NCBI GenBank assembly: GCA_032718475.1
Contig: JAUCBJ010003184.1
Location: 59,870-123,869 of the forward strand
Direction: 5' to 3'
From: Nemertoderma westbladi
Taxonomy: Eukaryota; Xenacoelomorpha; Nemertodermatida; Nemertodermatidae
DNA: 64,000 nucleotides
Made by a program: the position numbers and the translations under genes. The notes under the pieces were generated by a model. That model searched no databases and was not told the DNA's origin. It saw only the letters and a list, made by a program, of their open reading frames with translations. This document shows, piece after piece, positions 1-12,000 of this stretch; within the stretch, counting starts at the first letter, position 1, and each line of letters begins with the position of its first letter.

Positions 1-1
1 C

Positions 2-763
2 GACAACGGAAACGATCTCGCTGTAATGGGCGGCTTCGATGTTCTACTGGGAGTCATAAACGGCTCGTATGTTCCTCGTTCCGTTTCAGTTCCTCGTTCC
101 GCTCTCCGCGTTCTCGCCTCATCCCTGCAGGCAAACCCCTCCGCCCAGGTCTCCGCTCTCCGTCTCGGCGTTCTCCCCATCCTCCTCCGTTCCCTATCAA
201 CCGATGACGCGCTCGTTTCAACCTCGTCTCTATTCGCGCTTTCCGCTCTCCTCCGTAACTTCCCATTCGCGCAGCAGCGTTTCCTCGACTCGGGCGGTCT
301 CTCCGTTCTCCACTCGGCTTTCAGTCGCTACGGATTCCCTTCCGATCGTCTCCGACTTCGCGTCGTGGTTCTCCTATACGATCTCCTGGTTGAGCGACGC
401 CTCTCCCTGACTCACGACGCCACGACGCACCCAGAGCGCTTCCAGCAGTACAACCGACTCGACATCACCGCGCCGATATCGCGACTCGGATGGTGCGAGT
501 CCGTCGCCGACTTCCTCGTAGCGACGGCTTCCAGACACGCGGAACTGGACGATCTGGAGGTAATTCTCCTCGCCGTCTCGGAACTCTTACCGACTTGTCG
601 GGAAACTTTCGTGTCGAATTCCTCGCTACTGAGAATTCTCAAACTCTTAAAACATCGATGTTCTTCCACAACAGAAAGCAATAGTTATGAGGTAGAAATA
701 CTCGGTATCATTGAGTCATTACTCGATCAATTAATTAAAACTCGATTAAAATTCGAATTGTAA
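2..763 (+). CDS. SIL1: SIL1 nucleotide-exchange factor, C-terminal part (5' end outside window)
   Basis: SIL1 is the ER-lumenal exchange factor that releases ADP from the Hsp70 chaperone BiP. The frame is open from the window edge, so the ATG at 26 is probably internal (the residues before it read DNGNDLAV). The sequence shows armadillo-like helical repeats: a 'SLFALSALLRNFPFAQQRFL' block, a 'VVVLLYDLLVERRLSL' helix, then HPERFQQYNRL and GWCESVADFL, and a PTCR block. This order and spacing match the C-terminal half of animal SIL1 better than cytosolic HSPBP1. The protein ends in KFEL, a plausible KDEL-type ER retrieval signal, which supports a lumenal protein. The stop is followed directly by overlapping AATAAA-type sequence. 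The coding part is distinctly GC-richer than the DNA after it. The missing N-terminus should hold the signal peptide. Confidence 0.85.
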   Translation, partial: DNGNDLAVMGGFDVLLGVINGSYVPRSVSVPRSALRVLASSLQANPSAQVSALRLGVLPILLRSLSTDDALVSTSSLFALSALLRNFPFAQQRFLDSGGLSVLHSAFSRYGFPSDRLRLRVVVLLYDLLVERRLSLTHDATTHPERFQQYNRLDITAPISRLGWCESVADFLVATASRHAELDDLEVILLAVSELLPTCRETFVSNSSLLRILKLLKHRCSSTTESNSYEVEILGIIESLLDQLIKTRLKFEL

Positions 764-879
764 TAAATAAATATCTATTTTTTCACGTATTTTTATGTCT
801 AATATATTTATTTAGCTGTTTTTTTTCGGATACCTTTGTGGAAATTATTCAATTGTTCTGTTATGTAGGCTGTAGTGTA

Positions 880-900
880 GGGGGGTGGGGGGGGGGGGGG
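880..900 (+). repeat. Poly-G tract
   Basis: Six G, one T, then fourteen G. It lies about 120 bp before a 25-base C run, so the two tracts could pair or form quadruplex structures. Run length in homopolymers this long may be unreliable in the assembly. Confidence 0.85.
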
Positions 901-1020
901 TACTTTTCAACTTTTCAAGGTTGTTGGATCTGTTAGTTTTCTATTTGTTGGTAGCGATTGTTTTTTTCGTATATTTTTCACAAATATCAGAAAACTTCAG
1001 TAAATAGAGGCATTTTGCTT

Positions 1021-1050
1021 CCCCCCCCCCCCCCCCCCCCCCCCCACCCC
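1021..1050 (+). repeat. Poly-C tract
   Basis: Twenty-five consecutive C, then A, four C and A. It is the complementary partner of the G tract at 880-900. Confidence 0.85.
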
Positions 1051-2387
1051 ACTTAAATGCAGTTATTACAAAACCTGTATGGGATTGGAAATAGCAAATT
1101 GAAATGTGTAAATTTTCTGTACAATTTGAAATTCAAACATTAATAAAGTCAATATATACTGTAGTATTACCAACATTCACCAATCTATACTAGGGCAGCC
1201 GCTTCATCACATCGCTATAACATAAAATAAATTAATAATTATTAATTAATAATAAATTTTTTTTAGATTGAATTTTTTCTCAGATTGCATTGGAAATGGA
1301 AACATCCCCGATGAGGATTCTATTCCTCGACTTCTCCCAGTAGTTAGTCTTCTGGTTTGCATAGTTTTCGATCTCACTAAAATGTTGTAATGTGGTAGGT
1401 TGCTGGTTACTATGATTGGTCTGTTTCTGCCAACCGTCGCAACCAACCAACCGAACCACTACTGGCCGATGGCCTAGGTCCACCCATAGGGGGAGAGAAT
1501 ACTATATAAAACTAGTAAAAGTGTCAAAATTACCATCCACAGCAGTGTTTATTTAAAAATATTTAATATATATATTATTAATAGATTTTATCTCGTTGCT
1601 ATGGTTACCAGTGCTAGAAATATAAATAGATAAAGATAAAAATTAGGGTAGTAGTTTGCAAAAAATAATTAATTCATGACAAAACCTAGAAATTTTATGT
1701 TTGCCCGGTTTCCATGGGATCGCTCCGGTCAAATTTGCCAAATCAAAATTCAAATTTGTAATAATTTTATACCGCAATCAACTAGAAAACAAGCAATATA
1801 CGGCAATATACGGCAATATGCATTGCCTTCAATTTTCACTTTTAAATATTCGCCCTTCTAATTATTGGTCTTTGGGCGCATTTTTGGTTTTCTAAACAAA
1901 ATTGAGATTATCTACATTTTTCTAATCGTGTAGAAAGTTTTCACAGTGAACGAACATATTGAAATAAAAGCTGCTGTCCGGGCCGTCAAACTATAAGTGT
2001 CAACTGGACAGACGAACAGACAGTTTCAATGCAATCTAACATGGTAACTGACTTGTGGAAATTAATTACCAACCAGAAACTCTATCACAGCGAAAATCTT
2101 AGCAACGAGCTGTGCTTTCTTATTGATAGATATTAACAGACATTCCTTAAAATTTAGCTACCAATTCCTATGATTTTGAAATTGAAACAAATGTTGTGCC
2201 TGCAATAAAATAAATATTCGAGAAGTTTTTGTAAATTTTTTAACAATAAAAGAAGTATCTTTTTCTTGAAAATTCAAAATTTATTTATGTTAAAAATTTA
2301 TGTAAAATTAATTTAAAATTTATTATTATTTTAATTTATTTTATGAAAATATTTGGGTTTTTTTCCCATGATAGTTTTCCATGATCC

Positions 2388-3698
2388 ATGAAGTCCTAGC
2401 CCGCTAGGGTTGGGGATGCGGAGATGTGAAGGCCTAGCCTGGTAGATGGTTGGGGATGCGGAGATGTGAAGGCCTAGCCTGGTAGGGTTGGGGATACTGA
2501 ATACGAGACATGAAGGCCTAGTCTGGTAGAGGGTTGGGGATGTTGAGACGTGAAGGCCTACTCTGCTAGGGTTGGGGATGTTGAGACGTGAAGGCCTAGC
2601 CTGGTAGGGTTGAGGGTGTGGAGACGTGAAGGCCTAGTCTGCTAGGGTTGGGGATACGGAGACGTGAAGTCCTAGTCTGCTAGGGTTTGGGATACGGAGA
2701 CATGAAGGCCTAGTCTACCAGGGTTGGGGATACTGTGACGTGAAGGCCTAGTCTGCTCGGGTTAGGGATACTGAGACGTGAAGGCCTAGTCTGCTAGGGT
2801 TTGGGATACGGAGACGTGAAGGCCTAGTCTGCTAGGGTTGGGGATACTGTGACGTGAAGGCCTAGTCTGCTATGGTTGGGTGTACGGAGACATGAAGGCC
2901 TAGTCTGCTAGGGTTGGGGATACGGAGACGTGAAGGCCTAGTCTGCTAGGGTTTGGGATACGGAGACATGAAGGCCTAGTCTGCTAGGGTCGGGGATGCG
3001 GAGACGTGGAGGCCTAGTCTGCTAGGGTTTGGGATACGGAGACATGAAGGCCTAGTCTGCTAGGGTCGGGGATGCGGAGACGTGAAGGCCTAGTCTGCTA
3101 GGGTTTGGGATACGGAGACATGAAGGCCTAATCTGCTAGGGTTGGGGATACGGAGACATGAAGGCCTAGTCTGCTAGGGGCTGGGATGCGGAGACGTGAA
3201 GGCCTAGTCTGCTAGGGTTGGGGATACAGAGACATGAAGGCCTAGTCTACCAGGGTTGGGGATACTGAGACGTGAAGGCCTAGTCTGCTAGGGTTGGGGA
3301 TACTGAGACGTGAAGGCCTAGTCTGCTAGAGTTGGGGATACGGAGACGTGAAGGCCTAGTCTGCTAGAGTTGGGGATGAAGGCCTAGTCTGCTTGGGTTG
3401 GGGATACGGAGACATGAAGGCCTAGTCTACCAGGGTTTGGGATAAGGAGACATGAAGGCCTAGTCTGCTAGGGTTGGGGATAATGAGACGTGAAGGCCTA
3501 GTCTGCTAGGGTTGGGGATACGGAATCGTGAAGGCATAGTCTGCTAGGGTTGGGGATACTGTGACGTGAAGGCCTAGTCTGCTATGGTTGGGTGTACGGA
3601 GACATGAAGGCCTAGTCTGCTAGGGTTGGGGATACTGTGACGTGAAGGCCTAGTCTGCTATGGTTGGGTGTACGGAGACATGAAGGCCTAGTCTGCTT
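2388..3698 (+). repeat. 38 bp minisatellite, about 34 copies
   Basis: Tandem units built on GAAGGCCTAGTCTGCTAGGG followed by TTGGGGATACGGAGACGT. Copies differ by recurrent substitutions (CGT/CAT, TACGG/TACTG, TTGGGG/TTTGGG), and some neighbouring pairs of variants recur together. The left edge copies are the most diverged (AGCCCGCTAG). One unit near 3370 is shortened. There is no sustained open frame through the array. Confidence 0.95.
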
Positions 3699-3872
3699 TG
3701 GATGAAGGTGGGTTTTATCTTGTCTCGTGTAAGTTTTTGACTGTGGGTCGTGGGTGGCTGTGGTTTTAGTGGAAAGTTATTATAATACTAATGGTCAATA
3801 AACAATTATTATAATAAATAATTGGTCGTTTTAGTGGGGAATCTATTTTATGTCAAGTTTGTTTATTGGAAA

Positions 3873-4070
3873 ATGGATTACGCGGCAAGTTGGTTAATTG
3901 GTTGCGTTTTATTGGCATGTTGGATAGCCAAATTTGTTTTTATTGATTTAAATCACGAATTCTACAGGAAACATTCTAATGTCTCTGTTGCGTATGATAA
4001 TCGTCGGTTATTAGGCAAAAAAGAGCATCCGATAAAAAATTGTTCAGGAGACACTAAAAATCTTATATAA
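3873..4070 (+). CDS. Possible small membrane protein or isolated exon, unknown
   Basis: A 65-residue frame starting MDYAASWLIGCVLLACWIAK, a short N-terminus followed by one hydrophobic segment (about residues 5-23), as in a type II membrane protein or signal anchor. A polar stretch with an N-V-S glycosylation sequon (HSNVSVAYDN) follows. I do not recognise the family. No splice donor is obvious because the frame ends in its own stop. It could be a chance frame or the remnant of a glycosyltransferase-like first exon. Confidence is low. Confidence 0.22.
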   Translation: MDYAASWLIGCVLLACWIAKFVFIDLNHEFYRKHSNVSVAYDNRRLLGKKEHPIKNCSGDTKNLI

Positions 4071-4771
4071 GATTAATTATTATCATTATTACCTTATTGG
4101 ATCAATCAAATTTAATATATTTAAAGTATATCTGGGGAAAGCTCTTTATCAATTCTATCTCAGTACTTGACATGTTATGATCGACCTAAGTTGGTACCAA
4201 TGGCACAATCAAATGCCCTTTTGTCTTTCGTAAATTTTCTTTAAGTAAATCTCCTTTACAGCCCTTTTACACCCGAACAATTGCCGAAAAATAAACGCTA
4301 TGTTTTTTCACAAAAATAAAGTGAAAGACATTATCAGGAATCCGCATGCTTAAATGACTTTTGCCTTTTTCGCGACGATTAGCGTTTTGACTAACTTCAT
4401 ACTTGCATTTAGTGTAATAAATACCATATGGTGTTTCATACATTATGAATTAGTAACTCATCAGTATAGATAAATATTCTCTAGCTAACCATCATCATAT
4501 ACTACCCATTATACAGTCATACTCAATAACTAATCCATTAGTCACCCAACTAGGGTATTATTCTTATTTATTCCAAATATAATATATTTATACGCAAACG
4601 TATAAACTCGATAACTTAATTACTTATAAATTATATAAAATTATGCAGTAAGAATATTTTCTACTATATTCGTTACTATTTTTAATCGCAACGGACTATG
4701 CCGCTTCCATCTCATCTATTACCGGTATTCATATTTTCTTTGGGCACAGCCTAGCAAATTCGTCAATGACG

Positions 4772-4850
4772 TCAAGGTGGGATCGAACTGGTAACCCCGG
4801 GGATAGAGTTCTGGTGCCCAATAATTAAACCACTAATCCACCAAAACACC
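4772..4850 (-). mobile_element. tRNA-derived SINE head (degenerate)
   Basis: On the minus strand the block reads like a pol III promoter: an A-box-like TGGTGGATTAGTGGTTTAA and, about 40 bases later, a B-box-like AGTTCGATCCC. The T and acceptor stems do not pair properly, so it is not a working tRNA gene. A SINE remnant fits best. Confidence 0.4.
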
Positions 4851-5450
4851 AATAATAATTACCAATTACCAGATAAAATCTCTTGAGATAAAACCGAATA
4901 GTGTTAGTTTGAGACAACATTCTCCTAGAATAATGAATAAAAAATTCATCAAAGAATACTAAAATTTCATCATTCGGGATATTTTACAAAGATAAACATA
5001 TTTTGGTTTGTATTTTATCTAAATATCATACTTTGATGACCCTTTTATTTTAGATCAGTAATTGACACTATATTTTTCCCTGTTTCCACATTCGTAGTAA
5101 TATAGGCCTACTATATGTCACAGTCTTAGACAAAGCAAAAAAAGCAATTGACTGACAGAAGGAACCAACAGTACAGTATGTATTTAATGAATGAGCGCCC
5201 TATAGATACATTTTTTGAAACTACTTCCCGCGGTTTTTATGGGGAAACGCGAATAATCCAATACAACTAGAGTAGTAAGAATAGGAGCTATACTGTATCG
5301 ATGTAAGTTTTTACCAGGGTAGGTACAATTCGTAATGTAATAATTCAAATACACATTAGGACATGATTACATAGTACTGAAAGTTTAATTGGAGACAGAC
5401 ATAAATAACAACTAATTTAATAGCAAATTGATCCATTCGGGATCAAAGGA

Positions 5451-5710
5451 ATGGAGGATAATATTTTCTGTTCGAACTTACCTGATGAGTTTAAGAAAGT
5501 CATTACGGAATCGGAAACATCGTCGACAGCAGGCAATCGCCGATGGTGGGAACAGAAGGAAACCTACTACAGAGAGGTCAAGTCTCTACAAGATGATGAC
5601 AAAGAGACGCTCGTTAACGGAGATGTTACAAACATAGACGACCCTGGATTGGATGCGTTTATAGACATCAATGATGCGAGCAGCAGAGAGAGTGTTCGGA
5701 TTACAAACAG
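5451..5710 (+). CDS. Unknown large protein, exon 1 (first visible coding exon)
   Basis: The ATG at 5451 opens a frame (MEDNIFCSNLPDEFKKV...) that runs to a clean donor, CAG|GTAACA, at 5710/5711 in phase 2. The next exon at 7752 begins with the one base needed, giving ...ITNR/FVEISKG. An in-frame stop lies at 5421-5423, but TTTAATAG|CAAATT just before the ATG could also be an acceptor, so this may be an internal exon and the true start may lie upstream. The peptide is acidic and polar (NRRWWEQKETYYREV, then DD/ET-rich). No domain is recognised. Intron 1 contains an RTE retrotransposon copy. Confidence 0.6.
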
Positions 5711-6017
5711 GTAACAGTTGTGTTGACAGTACATACTGTTTGTGTACCGGTACCCAGTAGGGGCCTACCGCATAACCAATTTTGTGTGGATTATAGTTAG
5801 GTTTATTTTGCTCATACTGTAGACAACAGAGTTGATCCTTTGTAGTATAGCGGTTGGTCTGCCCACCCGACCACCATATTGTCTCATCTGAACTGTGTAA
5901 TATAACTGAACGATATGGTTTCTATGACTACAAACAAACTTTACGGTATGATAAAATTTACATACAAACTATACTGCATATTGGTAGACACAGACACATT
6001 GACACTGACAACTTGAC

Positions 6018-7620
6018 ACGTGCTATGCAGAAGTGAAGGCTGCTGCAAAGAGCATTAAGACCAATCGTGCCAGTGGAGTAGATGGTGTTCCCCCTGAGTT
6101 CTTTAAAATACCTGAGTGTTTAAAGCTCATCTATCCCATCATAGTAGACATGTACCGAACAACAAGAGTCCCACAAGAAATGAAAACATATAAGTTGGTG
6201 CCAGTTCCCAAGAAGGGCAACCTAACACTCTATTGTTTTTTTTCGGGGAATCTCATTGATCTCGATTGCTGCAAAGCTATACAATAGGATTCTATTAAAT
6301 CGCATCAGGGATCCCATTGAGAGACTGCTCCGTGGAAATCAGAATGGGTTCCGTAAAGGTCGTGGGACCATGGAGCCCAATTTGGCACTTAGAAGGATAA
6401 TTGAAGAGTTATCAAAAAAGAAAGACAGGCATCTGGCTGTTATCTTTGTTGACTTCTTCAAGGCCTTTGATTCAGTCTCTCGCTCACGTATGTTCAGCAT
6501 ACTTTCATTATATGGGATTCCTGATGAAATTATTGCAGCAATCAGATCAGTATACGATGGTTCAACAACATTTGTGTCTACTGTTGACGGTGACACAGAA
6601 CCATTTGAAGTCTTATGGGGCGTCCTCCAGGGAGACACACTTGCACCATTCTTGTTCATAATTGTTGTTGACTATGTTCTACGCATGTCCTTCGTAGATC
6701 ATCATAATGATGATGGGGTGATGATAACTCCACCTACTGGCTCTAGAAGTCGAGGAAATCCTGCCAAGTACCTAACTGATCTAGACTTTGCTGATGACTT
6801 AGGAGTACTCTCAGAATCACTAGAGGGAGCCCAACGGCTCCTCAGCTCATTAGAACATGCTGCTTCTAGTGTTGGTCTTTTTATTAACTCCAGAAAGACC
6901 AAAATTTTGACAGTTAACTTTGAAAGTCCTCAGCAAGTCTCTGATCGGATGAGCATAAGCTCAAAGGATGGTATGCTTGAGCATGTGGATGACTTCTGTT
7001 ACCTGGGATCATGGATCCGGAAGTCAGGTGAGGAGGACCTTCGAATACGTAAGGGAAAGGCATGGGCAGCCTTGAATAGGCTTTTCAGGATTTGAAAGTC
7101 ACCGAGAATTAATGGGAAACTTAAGGTCCGATTATTTAGAGCAGCAGTAGTTCCAGTACTCCTCTATGGGAGTCCATGCTGGGCTCTTACTGCTGAGGAC
7201 ACCAAATCTCTGGATGGCACATTCACAAGAATGCTACGCCGGGTTCATTGTGTCAAGTACAATGCACACATCTCCAACCAGACACTATATAACATTGGAG
7301 GTGTCTCATTGGTTCCCCCAAGCTTGACACTAGAACAAAATCGCCTCCGCTTTGCAGGACATTGCTTTCGCCGTGAGGACCAACCAGTGCATAATCTTGT
7401 ACTTCGGCAGCCTCATGGAGTGAATAAGCATGGTGGACAGCCCATGACTTTCTTGAGACGCATCTTAAATGATACTGGCCTTGAAGATGCGGATGATCTA
7501 GCAAATGTCATTGGTGATAGGGAGTTGTGGCGGTGCAATTTTGTCGATAAGCCGGCACAGCATTCTTAAAAATGCAGCTGCAATGCAGCATGCCGATCCT
7601 AGTAGTAGTAGTAGTAGTAG
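6018..7620 (+). mobile_element. RTE-type non-LTR retrotransposon, copy 1 (5'-truncated, defective)
   Basis: The reverse transcriptase is nearly identical in DNA to the intact copy at 45.6 kb: NQNGFRKGRGT, FVDFFKAFDS (motif A), GVLQGDTLAPFLF (B), DFADDLGVLSES (C) and YLGSWI (E). It starts inside the RT at the EVKAAAKSIK block. Lesions are an added base in a T run near 6240 (frameshift), three-base additions near 6690 and 7030, and a TGG-to-TGA stop at 7093-7095. The 3' end is a very short untranslated tail ending in seven TAG-type triplets, as in the RTE clade. Flanks 6008-6017 and 7621-7630 match at 9 of 10 bases and are a probable target duplication. It lies in an intron in sense orientation. 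It is older than copies 3 and 4, judging by its damage. Confidence 0.9.
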
Positions 7621-7751
7621 ACAACGTGACTCTTTCTTTGGTTGGTTGGATGTATTTAAAAAGAAAAAATATTTGGATATACTGATACTAAAGTTATAAT
7701 ATTTTTGTAAAAAATATTTATAGGCCTAAACTACATAATTATGTATTTCAG

Positions 7752-8245
7752 GTTTGTTGAAATATCAAAAGGGAAGTTAGATTATCGAGGTGAATTGGTT
7801 ACTCTGGAGAAAACTATAGTCAGCGTAAGCGAAGAATCTAGACCTGATCTAAAGCGAGAGTTAGAATACTCTGGGGAAGATTATTCAATAACACGATTCT
7901 GTGAGATTGAAACAACATCCACAGATGGTTTCTATAAACCCATGCGAGAAGATTCAGCATTATCAGCAGTCAGTGGAAGCATTAGTGGGTTCCCTCCCAC
8001 CCCGTTCAATGAACGGGATATAGACCACCAGGTGTCTATATGCGAAATGGTAATCACCGGTGAAACAGTTGGTAAGCAACTAGTATCAACGCAGATAACT
8101 ACAGGACGTCGGGGTAAGTTGATTCAAGAGAGACGGAAGATGAGGTTGGATGATCCGGAGTACATCATAGAAAGTTCCTTTCCATCAGATAAAGAATCTC
8201 TGGGGCGGAGGATTCGATTTGTTGATGTCATTTCTCACAGAAAAG
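7752..8245 (+). CDS. Unknown large protein, exon 2
   Basis: Acceptor TATTTCAG|G at 7751/7752 and donor AAAAG|GTAAGT at 8245/8246. The entering phase takes one base from exon 1's split codon and the exit is phase 1, both exactly matched by neighbouring exons. It encodes a mixed charged sequence (KGKLDYRGELVTLEKTIV, ELEYSGEDYSITRF, SGSISGFPPTPFNERD, RRIRFVDVISHRKG). No catalytic motif, membrane segment or known domain is seen. Its sustained open frame and phase agreement make it a real exon despite the unknown family. Confidence 0.65.
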
Positions 8246-9031
8246 GTAAGTTAAACCATATAAAGAGATGGGTTTTGTTACAAATAAATTGTAATGACAA
8301 AAATGATATACTGTTTTCGAGATATCGGGGGTAGAAGATACTGGCTCCGATACATCGCGATATTAGTAAATGCGATGACGTTTGGGGTTTGCATTCAGCC
8401 AATTGGATGTCTCCACGAGAAAGAGCACACAATTTTAATTGAAACGGTATTTGTATGATTATTGGACTGGACCTACTAGTCAGTTTGTAAGACAACTTCA
8501 ATTCTCCGGAATAAAGACGGACTCGAATAAGCTGCTCTGTGGTCTTTGCGGGATTATACGGAAGACTTATTGGTCATCGGAGACCTTCAACAATTATAAT
8601 CTCCAGTTCTAGTGGTCGTACGAAGTTTATTTTATGCTCATTCAAAAGCTATTGTCTCAGAGAACAAAGTTTATATTTGGTTTGACAAACTCTCTTGAAA
8701 GGTGGCTGTGCAATCATAACTTGAACTAAATTTGCAAGGCATATTTTACTAAAACTAATGTATGTTGAATCGCAGCCATTTTATCTTAAATTAAATTGTA
8801 ACTTTGTTATCTGAGAAAAGAGCTTTCGAACGAGCCTAAAATGAACTTTGTACAACCACTAGCACTGTGGATTATACATTTTCAGGACGTTTCGTGGATG
8901 GACTAAAGGTGGTGGAATATGATTCAATTTGCTATGAAAATGATATTAAATGCTACACATTACAGTAGATCCACAAACAGTCTAAAAGTTATTAGAAAAA
9001 ATGTAATTTACAAATATTATTTCCCAATTAG
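8246..9031 (+). other. Intron 2 of the unknown gene
   Basis: Starts GTAAGT, ends CCCAATTAG. A competing acceptor (ATTTTCAG near 8885) is not needed: splicing 8245 to 9032 keeps the frame. No repeat or RNA gene is seen inside. Confidence 0.55.
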
Positions 9032-12000
9032 GTACCCACCATACGAAAACAATTGTAACACGGTGCCGTCCTGGGGACATTGAATTATTAGAACATAAGA
9101 AAATGTTCAATACCCACGAAAACCTGTTACTAAGAAGAGCGCAGGAAAACAAAACTCCAATTGATTCCTGCTTTTCATTTACTCATAATGATATAAAACG
9201 ATTCGCAAATGCATCTGTGTTGAATAAAACAGGAGCCGTGATTGAGAAAAAGATAAAAGTAATCATAACAAAAGTTATATTCACACCAAAGAAGGGCACC
9301 ACTGACATGTCTGTAATATGTGTTAGTGAAACTATTCAAGATAGTGAAGGTCATCATTTTAGTGGCAGTTATTCTTATAGACACGGAGACAAACAATATG
9401 ATAAACTTTCGAAAAAAATTAGATTAAACATCAAAGACAAGGGATTTTTTGAAGAAGAATATGTAGAGTTAATTTCTAGAACATCGAATAAATCCCAAGA
9501 TACCCTCGATTCTCAACGTTTTAAGGTGAATGATCTTCAACTTAAGATGATTGTTCGTTCAAATGAACATATATTAAAGTCAATTAATTACATTCGATCC
9601 TACATACATGGACAGGGACACACTAAAAACTCCACTGATAATAAAACTAAAAACACTATTAAAGATGATGTCTCGGAAGTTAATACTAAGTGTACTAAAG
9701 ATGTACTTACTAAAAAGACCGCAGGGAATGAACTTTTGAGAAAGAAAACCAAAGATAATTTAATTAAAAACACTACTAGAGATGATATTTTGAAAAACAA
9801 AACTACAGGTAATTTAACGAAAAAGATCACTAAAGATGATCTTTTGAAAAAGAATAATAAAGATCATGTTCCTAAAAAGAACCCTAGATGCATCACTTTG
9901 AAAAATAACAATAAAGGTGATCTTACTAAAAAGACGACTAGAGATGATCTTATGATAATAAACCCAAAAGTTGGTGATCATTTGGAAAATAATACAAAAG
10001 ATGATCTTTTGAAAAATAACATAAAAGATGACTGTAATAGTTTGATTGATTTTGCAAGTGAAATTAGTGATATTAATGATCACCATCACCATATAGAAGT
10101 TAGTGGGACAAGCAACATTCTTGATTTACGAAAAAAGTCAGTCCATTTGAATTTATTGGCGCCTTTGGAATTTAAGACCTCATATTTCCAAGAAGGTGAT
10201 CCGAGCTATTCACCATGTGTTGCGATAAATCAGGATGATCAATTTGAATCAATTATTTCATCATACTCGCAAGATAATATTGTTCCCAATACCAGCCAAT
10301 CCGTAATATTTAAGGAAACACTTCCAACTTCGCCAATGGCTGAAAAAGATAAGTCACCTTCTCTCTTGCCAAAAAGTTATTGTGAAAATCAATTGAGAAT
10401 TCATTGTGATTCAATTGAAATAATTCCAAAGCAAGATTTAGAAATTCCAGTGTCATTTGATGCAATCGAAGATAATAGCAGTAATTCACTGGAAACTGAG
10501 ATACATATATCAAATGGTGACGAAAAAATTGCGCAATATAAAGAACCAAGAAATCAAATATTGTCGGATGAGTTAGATATAATGGATAAGGGTGGTATTA
10601 TCCAACCATTAGGTGTTAACATTGTGAATGAGAACAATGGCAAACAATCTCCCAATCTAAGCAAATTCGACCACGAAGTAGAAAATCCAACATTGCTTTA
10701 TTTTCAGGGAAAAAGTGAATTCGAATCCCTTCCATTTCAAAATAATACTGGAATTAAAGATGATGATATTATTTTCAGTGATTACAATCTTAACAATAGA
10801 ATAAGTACTGAACGGATAGAGCAATTAGCAAATACAATGATACAAAATATAGATGTTGGAACCCAAGATATTCAAACTACGAATAATGACAACTTAGATA
10901 GAAAAGAATCTGATCTTTATGAAAACAAAAATAAAATATCAACAGAAAAGTGTCTGGACGATAACAAATCATTCCTCCAACCTCCCTACTATGAAACTAA
11001 GATTCATGATGCTGAAAATATTAGTAATGAAGTACCGCTTACAATTGAACAAGCAGGCATTGAACCGCATTCAGTTCCAAATCCAGATAATTTATCAACC
11101 GAGTTCAGTTTTCTAGGGGAGCAACCTCAAAATGCTCCTGCTAGAGATGAAGGAAGATCTTCAAAACCTAAAATTGAAAGGTTCGAAATTGAAGAATTTG
11201 AAACGAACCCGCAAACATACTGCAGCAAATCTATAGATTCATTAACTTCTTATCATATTCCTGTGATAGAACGAAGAAAGGGATTGCCAAGTGAAATAAT
11301 CATTTCTGATCCTGAAAGAGTTCGTGATTCGGATATTAAGGTATCCAATACATATTTCAGTGACGAGAAAATTTTGAAAAGTGAAATACGACAAGAAGCT
11401 ACAAATGTAACAGATAGCCAAAACGATCCAATTAAATTTGTCAATGTTCAGCTGCCCTGTGATTATAAGATGTGCAGTGTTGAAAATGATTATACTCTTC
11501 ATAAACCACATTGCATAACATTTAATGAAAAACAAAGCTTAGAAAAAAGAAGTTCTTCTGTTGACAACTTGTTATGTAAAACAGAGTTTTCGGATGGGGA
11601 GTATTTTGAAAGTGAAAATAGCGGAATTTATTCACAGAGGTATTACAGTCGATCAGTTGAGGGCTTAAATGATAATGTCCAAGAAATTATTCCAAAAAAT
11701 ATGTGGCAGAAAAGGGGTGTACACATATCTCCATCTGAGAAACATTTAGACAATGAATATGATGAAAAAAATACAAACAGAACAACTGAAAGTACAAATA
11801 ATATGGAAGAACCATGTTATGAGGTGATTAATGAGGGATCATGTTACAATCAAGATCAAAAGGTTTTTGAAAAACCAGTCCGGAGAAAGTCTATGGAGTC
11901 TTTACTCACAGAATTTCCAAAAACTTTCGCTGTAGAAAAAATATCCCATGATTCTGGTGTTTTGGAACTGGACAAAACTGTCATGAAGAGCAACGTAGAA

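Larger units (their letters stand above)
764..2387. other. Intergenic region with long G and C homopolymers
   Basis: AT-rich sequence after SIL1 with no convincing coding exon; the short open frames at 1246-1483 and 1676-1895 lack recognisable domains and splice context. The only strong structure is the pair of homopolymer runs listed separately. Confidence 0.5.
3699..5450. other. Region between minisatellite and first exon of the unknown gene
   Basis: Mostly AT-rich sequence. It holds one small open frame (3873-4070) and a tRNA-like SINE head (minus strand, about 4772-4850), both listed separately. Nothing else is convincing. Confidence 0.4.

Noticed and set aside
4772-4850. Functional tRNA gene
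   Set aside because: T and acceptor stems do not pair; only promoter-box-like motifs remain.
8880-8990. An additional exon of the unknown gene after ATTTTCAG
   Set aside because: Skipping it keeps perfect phase; no matching donor in a sensible frame was seen.
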